Assembly: GCF_024345835.1 (NCBI RefSeq)
Contig: NZ_JAGQBW010000018.1
Span: 1 to 62,665, forward strand
Source: Synechococcus sp. HJ21-Hayes
Lineage (GTDB): Bacteria > Cyanobacteriota > Cyanobacteriia > PCC-6307 > Cyanobiaceae
Direction: 5' to 3'
DNA: 62,665 bases
A program made the position numbers and the translations under genes. Every line of letters starts with the position of its first letter. Positions within the stretch are counted from its first letter, which is position 1. This document shows positions 55,986 to 62,665 of the stretch, one piece after another. The notes below the pieces were generated by a model. It did no database searches and was not told where the DNA came from. It worked only from the letters and a program-made list of their open reading frames with translations.

Positions 55986-56123
55986 ATGACCAAACGGACC
56001 CTCGAAGGAACCAGCCGCAAGCGCAAGCGGGTCTCCGGCTTTCGCGTTCGCATGCGCAGCCACACCGGCCGCCGTGTGATCCGCACCCGCCGTAAGCGCG
56101 GGCGCGCTCGTCTCGCCGTCTAA
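55986..56123 (+). CDS. rpmH: 50S ribosomal protein L34
   Basis: 45 residues: [20 protein letters not shown] followed by [20 protein letters not shown] and ARLAV (given in pieces). The highly basic sequence matches L34 and is near the large-subunit exit region. It is the first gene of the conserved rpmH-rnpA-(PH protein)-yidC cluster. The stop is followed by a weak GGCGG/CCGCC dyad but no T-run. Confidence 0.97.
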   Translation: MTKRTLEGTSRKRKRVSGFRVRMRSHTGRRVIRTRRKRGRARLAV

Positions 56124-56186
56124 GAGGCGGCTCCCCGCCTACTCCTTCCAGCCAACGTCCCCGTCGCCACCCCGAGCCAACCGTCC

Positions 56187-56576
56187 ATGGTTTTGCCTCG
56201 GGAACACAGGCTGCGGGGACGTTTTGTGTTTGATCGGCTCTACCAGAAGGGCCGACGGCTCCACGGCACCTGGATGGTGCTTCGCACCATGGCCGCCGAG
56301 CCGGCCCTCCTCAAGCCCGACCCGCGCGACACCACCCCGACGAGCTGCCGCCTTGGTGTGGTGGTGAGTGCCAAGGTGAGCAAAAAATCGGTGCGACGCA
56401 ACCAGTTGCGGCGACTGTTCCACACCCATCTGGTGGCCGCCACAGCAGCACGGCAGGCCCAGATGGCCAACACCTGGCTGCTGATCTCCCTCAAGCCCGG
56501 CAGCGCCGACGCCAGTGATGAGGTTCTGCTGGGAGAATGTTCTGAACTCCTCGAGAAGGCAGGGCTGCGCCCATGA
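56187..56576 (+). CDS. rnpA: Ribonuclease P protein component
   Basis: 129 residues. It begins MVLPREHRLRGRFVFDRLYQ and has the RNR-type motif CRLGVVVSAKVSKKSVRRNQLRR (in two adjacent pieces), the RNA-binding signature of RnpA. It assists the P RNA in 5' maturation of tRNA precursors. It lies after rpmH, and its last four bases overlap the PH-domain gene start. Confidence 0.95.
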   Translation: MVLPREHRLRGRFVFDRLYQKGRRLHGTWMVLRTMAAEPALLKPDPRDTTPTSCRLGVVVSAKVSKKSVRRNQLRRLFHTHLVAATAARQAQMANTWLLISLKPGSADASDEVLLGECSELLEKAGLRP

Positions 56577-57019
56577 CTGCTGCGGCGAATTCAGGACCGG
56601 TGGCCCCCGGCGCGAGCATCAATGAGGACGTCTTCTACGAGGGCGGTCCCGCCAAGGGTGATCTGATCACCAACCTGCTGTTTGGCCTCACCCTGATCGG
56701 GATTCCCTTCGCCGTGGGGGCGATCGTGCGGGCCCTGTGGCTGCGGTTCACCATCACCAGCCGCCGGGTATCGGTGAGCGGCGGCTGGCTCGGCCGCGAC
56801 CGCACCCAGGTGGTGTACAAGCAGATTCGTGAGGTGCGCTCTGTGGCCCGCGGCCTGGGCTTCTGGGGCGACATGGTGCTGGTGCTCAACGACGGCATGA
56901 AGCTCGAGATGCGCGCGGTGCCCAACTACCGCGAGGCCGAGGCCTACATCCAGGAACGGATGGCGGCCAGCACCGCCACCAAGGCACCCAAGGCCGCCAA
57001 CAGCGGCTTCGCGGCCTGA
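56573..57019 (+). CDS. PH domain (bPH2/DUF304-type) membrane protein
   Basis: 148 residues. A soluble N-terminus (EDVFYEGGPAKGDLITNLL) leads to two closely spaced membrane segments (LLFGLTLIGIPFAVGAIVRALWLRF region), then the bacterial PH fold: ITSRRVSVSGGWLGRDRTQV, YKQIREVRSVARGLGFWGDM and VLVLNDGMKLEMRAV. It commonly occurs between rnpA and yidC in cyanobacteria; its function is unknown. It overlaps rnpA by 4 bases and precedes yidC by 43. Confidence 0.85.
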   Translation: MTAAANSGPVAPGASINEDVFYEGGPAKGDLITNLLFGLTLIGIPFAVGAIVRALWLRFTITSRRVSVSGGWLGRDRTQVVYKQIREVRSVARGLGFWGDMVLVLNDGMKLEMRAVPNYREAEAYIQERMAASTATKAPKAANSGFAA

Positions 57020-57062
57020 CACACTGGCCCCCAACACCCACCCCCTCTGACGTAACCACGCC

Positions 57063-58199
57063 GTGATCGGCTACATCTCCGACAATCTGCTGCTCCCGAT
57101 CCTCGATTTCTTCTACGGATTGGTGCCGAGCTACGGGCTGGCCATCATTGCCCTCACGGTGGTGATCCGTCTGGCGCTGTTCCCCCTCAGCGCCGGCTCC
57201 ATCCGCAGTGCCCGCCGCATGCGCATCGCCCAGCCGGTGATGCAAAAACGCCAGGCGGAAATCAAGGCCAAGTACGCCAACAACCCCCAAAAGCAACAGG
57301 AGGAGCTGGGCTCCCTCATGAAGGAGTTCGGCAGTCCCCTGTCGGGCTGCCTACCCCTGCTGGTGCAGATGCCGATCCTGTTCGCCCTGTTCGCCACCCT
57401 GCGGGGCTCACCGTTCGCCGATGTGCCCTACACCCTCAATCTGAAGGTGCTGCCGGCCGATCAGATCGCCGCGGTGGAGCCGAAGCCCTTCAACAGCCCC
57501 AGCCATTCGATCTTTGTCACCGACACCAACCATGTGCCGGTGATCGCCAGCCTGGAGAAGGGCACCAAGCTCGGTGTGGGCGACACCGAAACCGTGAGCC
57601 TGCACACCAAGACGGGCGACAGCTTCGCCTCGGTGCTCTCCGGCGTGGAGAACGGCAGCAGCTTCAACCCCACCTGGACCGTCACCAAGGGTGAGGGGCT
57701 GGTGAGCGTGGATCAGAACGGCACGATCCACGCCATTGCCCCCGGCGATGCCGTGGTGGAAGCCAAGATCCCCGGCCTGGCGGCCCGCAGTGGCTTCCTG
57801 TTCATCAAGGCCCTTGGCCAGGTGGGCTTCTACACCGATGGCGCTCTGAACTGGGACATCGCAATCCTGGTGGCCGCCTTCGGAGCCAGCCTGTTCGTCT
57901 CCCAGATCCTCTCGGGCATGGGCATGCCCGCCAACCCGCAGCAGTCCACCGCCAACAAGATCACCCCCGTGATGATCACGGGCATGTTCCTGTTCTTCCC
58001 CCTGCCGGCGGGCGTGCTGCTCTACATGGTGGTGGCGAACATCTTCCAGGCCGTGCAGACCTTCCTGCTCACCCGGGAATCCCTGCCCGACAACCTGCAG
58101 GCGATCCTCGACCAGCAGATGGCCCAACAGGCGGTGACGGCCACGGCCACCACGGCCGGCAGCGAGCGGCTCCCCTTCGAGCCCAAGAGCAAGAAGTAG
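57063..58199 (+). CDS. yidC: Membrane protein insertase YidC
   Basis: 378 residues from GTG. The N-terminal helix [22 protein letters not shown] is followed by a cytosolic coiled segment ([21 protein letters not shown]) and [21 protein letters not shown] periplasmic/lumenal insertion between helices (about residues 120-255) contains an Ig-like BIG2-type sequence. The remaining helices include [16 protein letters not shown] and [15 protein letters not shown]. YidC/Alb3 inserts thylakoid and plasma-membrane proteins. The next gene starts 4 bases later. Confidence 0.96.
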   Translation: MIGYISDNLLLPILDFFYGLVPSYGLAIIALTVVIRLALFPLSAGSIRSARRMRIAQPVMQKRQAEIKAKYANNPQKQQEELGSLMKEFGSPLSGCLPLLVQMPILFALFATLRGSPFADVPYTLNLKVLPADQIAAVEPKPFNSPSHSIFVTDTNHVPVIASLEKGTKLGVGDTETVSLHTKTGDSFASVLSGVENGSSFNPTWTVTKGEGLVSVDQNGTIHAIAPGDAVVEAKIPGLAARSGFLFIKALGQVGFYTDGALNWDIAILVAAFGASLFVSQILSGMGMPANPQQSTANKITPVMITGMFLFFPLPAGVLLYMVVANIFQAVQTFLLTRESLPDNLQAILDQQMAQQAVTATATTAGSERLPFEPKSKK

Positions 58200-58203
58200 G
58201 GCC

Positions 58204-58761
58204 ATGGCTGAGTCCCGCCAGGCTGCCGCCCCCAGCGGCGACGACCTACAGCCGATTCCAATCCAGGAGCTCAAGCTCCTGGCCGATGGTCGGCAGTGGC
58301 GGCTGGATCAGCACCTGAGCGAGCTTGAGAGCCTCACCCCCGTGCGGGGCGCGGTGAAGGCCCTGCACCGCGGCAACGTGCTGGAGGTGGAAGGCCGGGC
58401 CAGCACGATCGTGACCCTCTGCTGCGACCGATGCCTGCAGCACTTCAACCACCCCCTCAGCTTTGACACCAAGGAGCTTCTCTGGCTCGGCGAGGAGGCC
58501 CGTGAGGCTGGCATCAGCGAAGACGCCGTGCTGGAAGCCGGTAGCACTGTTCTCGATCTCGATGCCGATGCGCTCACGGAGAGCCTCGACCCACGGGGGG
58601 ACTTCGATGCTGCCCACTGGGCCTTCGAGCAGCTGAGCTTGCAACTGCCCCTGGTGAACCGCTGCGGCCGTGGCTGCCCCGGTCCCAACCTGCAGGGCAG
58701 CGGCAGCGGCGACATGATCGATCCCCGCTGGGCCGCCCTCAAGGGGCTCAACCAGCGCTAG
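58204..58761 (+). CDS. DUF177/YceD family protein
   Basis: 185 residues. The YceD-type motifs are VLEVEGRASTIVTLCCDRCL, HFNHPLSFDTKELL, and a C-terminal LPLVNRCGRGCPGPNL, with paired Cys that could bind a metal. The family is usually encoded before rpmF and implicated in rRNA or lipid metabolism; in plants a homologue affects 23S rRNA maturation. Here it lies between yidC and ycf46. Confidence 0.85.
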   Translation: MAESRQAAAPSGDDLQPIPIQELKLLADGRQWRLDQHLSELESLTPVRGAVKALHRGNVLEVEGRASTIVTLCCDRCLQHFNHPLSFDTKELLWLGEEAREAGISEDAVLEAGSTVLDLDADALTESLDPRGDFDAAHWAFEQLSLQLPLVNRCGRGCPGPNLQGSGSGDMIDPRWAALKGLNQR

Positions 58762-58786
58762 AACCCACGCCGCGCGATCCCGCCCC

Positions 58787-60280
58787 ATGAGCCAGGCCTG
58801 GGCCGACCACCTTGATCTGCTGATCCGCGCCCGTACCCCCATCCTCTGGATCCGCAGCCAGGAGGAGGAACGGATCGCAGCGCTGGTGACCGCTGCGGCC
58901 AGGCGCCTCGGCAACCGGGCCATGGCCCGGTGGGATTTCATCTCGGGCCTCAGGGGGTTCCCCAGTCACGACGGAGAGGCGGCGCGCAATCCCCTGGCCG
59001 CCCTCGACAGCCTGGCCACCCTCGCCCAGGGGCAGGCGGCGATCCTGGTGCTGCACGACTTTCACCGCTACACCGACGACAGCAGCATCTGCCGCAAGCT
59101 GCGCAACCTCAGCACCTCCCTGCAACAACAGCCCCACACGGTGGTGATCACCGCCGCCGAATGGCAGGTGCCGCGGGAGCTGGAGGAATGCATCACCCTG
59201 CTGGATCTGCCCCTGCCCCAGCAGGATGAGATCCGGGGGCTCCTGCAGAGCATTGGTGAGGCCACAGGCCAAGGCCTGGATCCCGAGGTGCTGGAGCAAC
59301 TCACCCACAGCTGCAGCGGCCTGAGCGAGCAACGCATCCGCCAGGTGGCGGCCCGAGGCCTCGCCCGGCGGGGCCAGCTGGGGGCCAGCGATCTCGAGGA
59401 GGTGCTGGAGGAGAAGCGCCAGGCCATCGCCCGTAGCGAGCTGCTGGAGTACTGCCCCAGCGAGGCCACCCCTGCCGATATCGGTGGCCTCGATGCCCTC
59501 AAGCGCTGGCTAGAGCAGCGGCATCTGGCCTTCAGCGATGAAGCCCGCCGCTACGGCCTGCCGCTGCCCCGGGGGGTGCTGCTGGTGGGCCCCCAGGGCA
59601 CAGGAAAATCGCTCACCGCCAAGGCCGTGGCCCACAGCTGGAGCATGCCATTGCTGCGCCTGGATGTGGGCCGCCTGTTCGCCGGGCTGGTGGGAGCCTC
59701 CGAGGCCCGCACCCGCGACATGATTCAACGGGCCGAGGCCATGGCCCCCTGCGTGCTGTGGATCGACGAGATCGACAAGGGATTCGGGGCGGCCGCGGGC
59801 GATGGCCGCAGCGATGGCGGCACCAGCCAGCGGGTGCTGGCCAGCCTGCTCACCTGGATGGCGGAAAAAAGCAGCGCCGTGTTTGTGGTGGCCACGGCGA
59901 ACGGGGTGGAGAAACTCCCACCGGAGCTGCTGCGTAAGGGCCGCTTCGACGAGATTTTCCTACTGGATCTGCCAGATGCCAACGAGCGGCGGGCCATCCT
60001 CGACCTGCAGCTGCGGCGGCGCCGACCGGCCCATGGCCTGCCCCTCGAGGTAGTGGTGGACCGCACGGCTGGGTTTTCAGGGGCTGAACTGGAACAAGTG
60101 GTGATTGAAGCCATGCACCAGGCCTTCGGCGAGCGGCGCGAGTTTGGTGAAGCGGATCTGATCGGTGCCGCCGCCCAGCTGGTGCCCCTCTCCCGCACCG
60201 CCCGCGAACAGCTGGAGGCCCTGCAGCAGTGGGCCAGCAGCGGCCGGGCCCGCCCCGCCTCCAGCCATTGCGCCAGGTAA
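58787..60280 (+). CDS. ycf46: AAA+ ATPase Ycf46-like
   Basis: 497 residues. The N-terminal half (LLIRARTPILWIRSQEEERI, then ILVLHDFHRYTDD) is a degenerate ATPase-like domain. The C-terminal AAA+ domain has Walker A GPQGTGKSLT, Walker B CVLWIDEIDKGF, sensor ANGVEKLPPELLRKGRFDE and an Arg-finger region. This matches plastid-encoded Ycf46. A study in Synechocystis linked Ycf46 to inorganic-carbon use; the mechanism is unknown. The stop is inside a tandem 13-base repeat. Confidence 0.93.
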   Translation: MSQAWADHLDLLIRARTPILWIRSQEEERIAALVTAAARRLGNRAMARWDFISGLRGFPSHDGEAARNPLAALDSLATLAQGQAAILVLHDFHRYTDDSSICRKLRNLSTSLQQQPHTVVITAAEWQVPRELEECITLLDLPLPQQDEIRGLLQSIGEATGQGLDPEVLEQLTHSCSGLSEQRIRQVAARGLARRGQLGASDLEEVLEEKRQAIARSELLEYCPSEATPADIGGLDALKRWLEQRHLAFSDEARRYGLPLPRGVLLVGPQGTGKSLTAKAVAHSWSMPLLRLDVGRLFAGLVGASEARTRDMIQRAEAMAPCVLWIDEIDKGFGAAAGDGRSDGGTSQRVLASLLTWMAEKSSAVFVVATANGVEKLPPELLRKGRFDEIFLLDLPDANERRAILDLQLRRRRPAHGLPLEVVVDRTAGFSGAELEQVVIEAMHQAFGERREFGEADLIGAAAQLVPLSRTAREQLEALQQWASSGRARPASSHCAR

Positions 60281-60305
60281 CGAAGGCCAACTCCAGGTAA
60301 CGAAG
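60273..60305 (+). repeat. Tandem 13-base direct repeat over the ycf46 stop
   Basis: CCAGGTAACGAAG occurs at 60273-60285 and again at 60293-60305, a 20-base period (about two helical turns). The first copy contains the ycf46 stop codon TAA. It could be a small tandem duplication or paired binding sites for the following small gene. Confidence 0.6.
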
Positions 60306-60371
60306 CCGCTAAGAGCGATTGGGGGAACAGCAATCCGCCCCCATGCTGCAGCGCAAGTCGCCCTGCGCCCC

Positions 60372-60533
60372 GTGGAAAGCCGCCCCGCCATCACCACCCA
60401 ATTGGCCGTGGCCTGCCTTGGCGCCGGCGTGATCACCACCTTCGCGGTGGCCCAAGGGCAAAACCCCTTCACGGCGCTGGGCATCACCCTGTTCTCAGCC
60501 GTGGCCGCCGTGGCCCTGGGCCAGGTGATCTGA
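60372..60533 (+). CDS. Small two-helix membrane protein
   Basis: 53 residues from GTG, giving MESRPAITTQLAV. Two hydrophobic segments (about residues 9-26, and 32-50) are separated by AQGQNPFTALG. There is no strong Shine-Dalgarno. The sequence is compositionally convincing as a small hairpin membrane protein of cyanobacteria; I do not know its function. It lies between ycf46 and the PLP lyase, on the same strand. Confidence 0.6.
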   Translation: MESRPAITTQLAVACLGAGVITTFAVAQGQNPFTALGITLFSAVAAVALGQVI

Positions 60534-60567
60534 GGCATCAGGCTGGACGCAGCGATCCCGCAATCGG

Positions 60568-61743
60568 TTGACCCAGCTGCGCAACCAGATGCTCGCCTTG
60601 GCGGGCAAGACCTACTTCAACTACGGCGGCCAGGGCCCGCTGCCTGAGCCATCACTCGCGGCAATCACCGCAAGCTGGCGCACGATTCAGGAGCTGGGGC
60701 CCTTCACGAGCGACGTGTGGCCCTACATCGAGCGCACCACGGCCACGTTGCGCCAGCACCTCGCCCACTGGTTCGGGGTAGGCGCCCACCGCGTGGCCTT
60801 CACCGAAAACGTCACCAGCGGCTGTGTGCTGCCGCTGTGGGGCCTTCCCTGGCGAAGCGGCGATGAACTGCTGCTCAGCGACTGCGAACACCCCGGCGTG
60901 GTGGCGGCCTGCCGGGAGCTGGCCCGGCGCGAGGGGCTCACCATGGCCGTGCTGCCGGTACAGGATCTGCGCGGGGCAACAGCCGCCACCGATGCCGCCG
61001 TGCTGGAACGGCTGGAGCAGGCCCTTACGCCCCGCACTCGGCTTCTGGTGCTCTCGCACCTGCTGTGGAATACCGGCCAGGTGATGCCGATCGCGGCGAC
61101 CGCCGAACGGCTCCGCCAGCACGGGAACAAACCCTGGCTGCTGGTGGACGGGGCCCAGAGCCTGGGCAGCCTGCCACTGGGAGAAACGGGAGCCGCGAAT
61201 GCCGCTGCGACAGCCGATATCTACGCCTGCACAGGACACAAATGGTGCTGCGGCCCGGAGGGCCTTGGGGCCGTGGCCCTCTCGGAGCGGCTGCTGAGCG
61301 AAAGCCAGCCCACCCTGATCGGCTGGCGCAGCCTCAGCCACGAAGGGAGTGCCAGCAGTGGCTTCCATGCCGATGCCCGGCGCTTTGAGGTAGCCACCTC
61401 GTGCATCCCGCTGATGGCCGGCCTCACCCAGTCGCTGCTGCTGTTGGAAGCCGAGGGCAGGGCCGGTGAGCGCCTGGCTGGCATTCAGGCCAGCAGCCGA
61501 CTCCTGTGGGAAGGACTGCAGGCCATCCCTGGGCTTGCCACCCTGCTGGAGGTGCCGCCCCCAGCTGGCCTGGTGAGCTTCACCGCCGAGGGCAGCCCGG
61601 AAGCCCTGGTGCAGGCCCTGGGGCAGCGGGGGATCTGGCTGCGCACCCTGGATGATCCCCACTGCCTGCGGGCCTGCACCCACATCACCACCAGCGAGGC
61701 CGAGATCGATCAGCTGCTGGAGGCCCTGACGGACCTCCGCTGA
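60568..61743 (+). CDS. Class V aminotransferase, cysteine/cystine lyase-like
   Basis: 391 residues from TTG. The N-terminus KTYFNYGGQGPLPEPSL is typical of the cyanobacterial C-DES/isopenicillin-epimerase-like group. The PLP-fold motifs are AFTENVTSGCVLPLWGL, LLLSDCEHPGVVAACREL, WLLVDGAQSLGSLPL and the Schiff-base Lys in YACTGHKWCCGPEGLG. C-DES cleaves cystine/cysteine to supply sulfide for Fe-S assembly. NifS-type desulfurase activity is an alternative. It converges with aqpZ. Confidence 0.88.
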   Translation: MTQLRNQMLALAGKTYFNYGGQGPLPEPSLAAITASWRTIQELGPFTSDVWPYIERTTATLRQHLAHWFGVGAHRVAFTENVTSGCVLPLWGLPWRSGDELLLSDCEHPGVVAACRELARREGLTMAVLPVQDLRGATAATDAAVLERLEQALTPRTRLLVLSHLLWNTGQVMPIAATAERLRQHGNKPWLLVDGAQSLGSLPLGETGAANAAATADIYACTGHKWCCGPEGLGAVALSERLLSESQPTLIGWRSLSHEGSASSGFHADARRFEVATSCIPLMAGLTQSLLLLEAEGRAGERLAGIQASSRLLWEGLQAIPGLATLLEVPPPAGLVSFTAEGSPEALVQALGQRGIWLRTLDDPHCLRACTHITTSEAEIDQLLEALTDLR

Positions 61744-61753
61744 AGTTCAGGGC

Positions 61754-62512
61754 TCAGGCCTCGGCCCGCTCCCACAGGTTGCGATACACCCAACCGGCGA
61801 TCAGGGCCCCAACGATCGGCGCCAGCCAGAACAGCCACAGCTGGGCCACGGCATCGCCGCCCACCCACAGGGCCACGCCAGTGCTGCGGGCCGGGTTCAC
61901 CGAGGTGTTGGTAACAGGGATGCTGATCATGTGGATCAGGGCCAGGGTGAGGCCGATGGCAGCACCGGCGAAGCCCGAGGGAGCCAGCTTGTCGGTAGCG
62001 CCGATGATCACCAGCAGGAAGAAGAACGTGAGCACCACTTCCACAATCAGGGCCGCCCAGAAGCCGTAGCCCCCGGGGGAGTGGGCCCCCCAGCCGTTGG
62101 TAGCCAGGGGGTTGCTGCCGCTCATCACCGCCGTGAAGGCCGGACCGCCAGCAACCACCAGCTTGATGAAGCCACCGGCGAGCACGCCGCCGATCACCTG
62201 GGCCACGATGTAGGGCAGCAGGTCGGCGCTCTTGATGCGGCCACTGGCCCAGAGGCCGAAGCTCACAGCGGGATTGAGGTGGCAGCCGGAGATGTGGCCG
62301 ATGGCATAGGCCATGGTCACCACGGTGAGACCGAAGGCCAGCGACACCCCGAGGAAGCCGAGGCCGAAGGGATTACCAGGTGCAATATCCGAGCCGGTGA
62401 GATAGGGGAAGTTGGCGGCGATGGCAGCGCTACCGCAACCACCCAACACCAGCCAGAACGTGCCGAAAAGCTCCGCCAGGAACTTCTTCGATATGGGAAC
62501 ACTCTGCGCCAT
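61754..62512 (-). CDS. aqpZ: Aquaporin Z
   Basis: 252 residues from the ATG giving [20 protein letters not shown]. Six membrane helices with both NPA half-helices: [16 protein letters not shown] and [17 protein letters not shown]. The selectivity-filter region fits water-specific aquaporins. It moves water across the plasma membrane in osmotic adjustment. An upstream ATG 8 codons earlier exists, but family alignment favours this start. It converges with the lyase gene by 10 bases. Confidence 0.96.
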   Translation of the reverse strand: MAQSVPISKKFLAELFGTFWLVLGGCGSAAIAANFPYLTGSDIAPGNPFGLGFLGVSLAFGLTVVTMAYAIGHISGCHLNPAVSFGLWASGRIKSADLLPYIVAQVIGGVLAGGFIKLVVAGGPAFTAVMSGSNPLATNGWGAHSPGGYGFWAALIVEVVLTFFFLLVIIGATDKLAPSGFAGAAIGLTLALIHMISIPVTNTSVNPARSTGVALWVGGDAVAQLWLFWLAPIVGALIAGWVYRNLWERAEA

Positions 62513-62643
62513 GAGCACACATACAGGCGCACGCAAACTAGGGAATCTCTGGACAAACGGGTCTTGATCCGTTCGCGGGACGCAGCAACTCTGCTTTCAC
62601 CGTGATTTTTCTGTGCGGGCTCCTTCTGGTAGACGTTGTCCCC
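62513..62643. promoter_or_regulatory. Upstream region of aqpZ
   Basis: 131 bases between aqpZ and a possible divergent gene start at 62644. A short T-run (GTGATTTTTCTG, about 62601-62612) and an AACGG-N8-CCGTT dyad are visible. A promoter for aqpZ is expected, but not resolved. Confidence 0.35.
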
Positions 62644-62665
62644 ATGCTCAGCGACCTTGGGCTGG
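62644..62665 (+). CDS. Possible start of a further gene (truncated by window end)
   Basis: ATG followed by seven open codons (MLSDLGL) to the window edge, divergent from aqpZ after a gap of normal promoter length. There is too little sequence to assign a product, and it may not be a real start. Confidence 0.25.

Overview
The window is a gene-dense, GC-rich piece of a cyanobacterial chromosome. It carries psaF-psaJ (photosystem I), petC-petA (cytochrome b6f), ndhB, a high-light-inducible protein, a Vipp1/IM30-type PspA, Ycf46, cyAbrB, a 4-hydroxybenzoate prenyltransferase and an aa3-type oxidase cluster. Protein style, very short intergenic gaps and high GC suggest a Synechococcus/Cyanobium-type unicellular picocyanobacterium; this assignment is inference, because no 16S or rpoC1 is present. 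I see no phage, transposase, CRISPR array or rRNA. One tRNA (Val-CAC) is present. No gene-free stretch reaches 300 bases; the longest is about 217 bases, between ctaA and ctaC.

Layout. 1-5.9 kb: tail of an MFS transporter, ychF with a small downstream gene, a MacA/HlyD-type adaptor, wecB, a PilT-like ATPase and an Hli protein. 5.9-14.6 kb: tsaD divergent from psaFJ, gmk divergent from rqcH-tatC, a DUF3067 gene convergent with tatC, then petC-petA-lgt-cobM and tRNA-Val. 14.8-24.7 kb: RodZ-like protein, ppx, a prenyltransferase overlapping an LD-carboxypeptidase, ispD, a family 9 glycosyltransferase overlapping a K+-channel-like protein, fabG, and a groEL without adjacent groES. 24.5-34.4 kb: a small unrecognised ORF, nanE, a DrrAB-like ABC exporter, ctaB-ctaA divergent from ctaC-ctaD-ctaE, cyAbrB and an HdeD-like protein. 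34.4-42.8 kb: riboflavin synthase, a bifunctional-nuclease-family protein overlapping an Fe-S aldo/keto reductase, then a tight leftward run topA - lipoprotein - DUF2232 - CobT-like - Tat/lipoprotein solute-binding protein. 43-50 kb: ndhB coupled to a MacB-like ATPase, an M23 peptidase, birA, an aminotransferase, thioredoxin, PspA/Vipp1 and a DciA-like protein. 50-55.9 kb: a coupled GT39 / GT4 / EamA cluster, sppA-aroH and a DUF2808 protein. 56-62.7 kb: rpmH-rnpA-PH protein-yidC-DUF177-ycf46, a tiny membrane protein, a cysteine-lyase-like PLP enzyme and aqpZ.

How the genes work together. Most of the window is core photosynthetic, respiratory and envelope housekeeping: electron transport (psaFJ, petCA, ndhB, ctaCDE with heme-O/A synthesis), protein export and insertion (tatC, yidC, lgt, sppA) and quality control (groL, rqcH). 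Many neighbours share 1-4 bases at stop/start junctions, so transcripts are probably long and translationally coupled. No obviously new multi-gene system such as a defence island appears. The best leads are a terminator-like hairpin inside the 5' coding region of lgt just after petA, the topA/DUF2232/CobT-like/binding-protein run, substituted signature motifs in the K+ channel, RqcH and PilT homologues, a zinc-knuckle-like tail on the DciA homologue, an Ig-like insertion in YidC and a 45-residue ORF with a very strong ribosome binding site.
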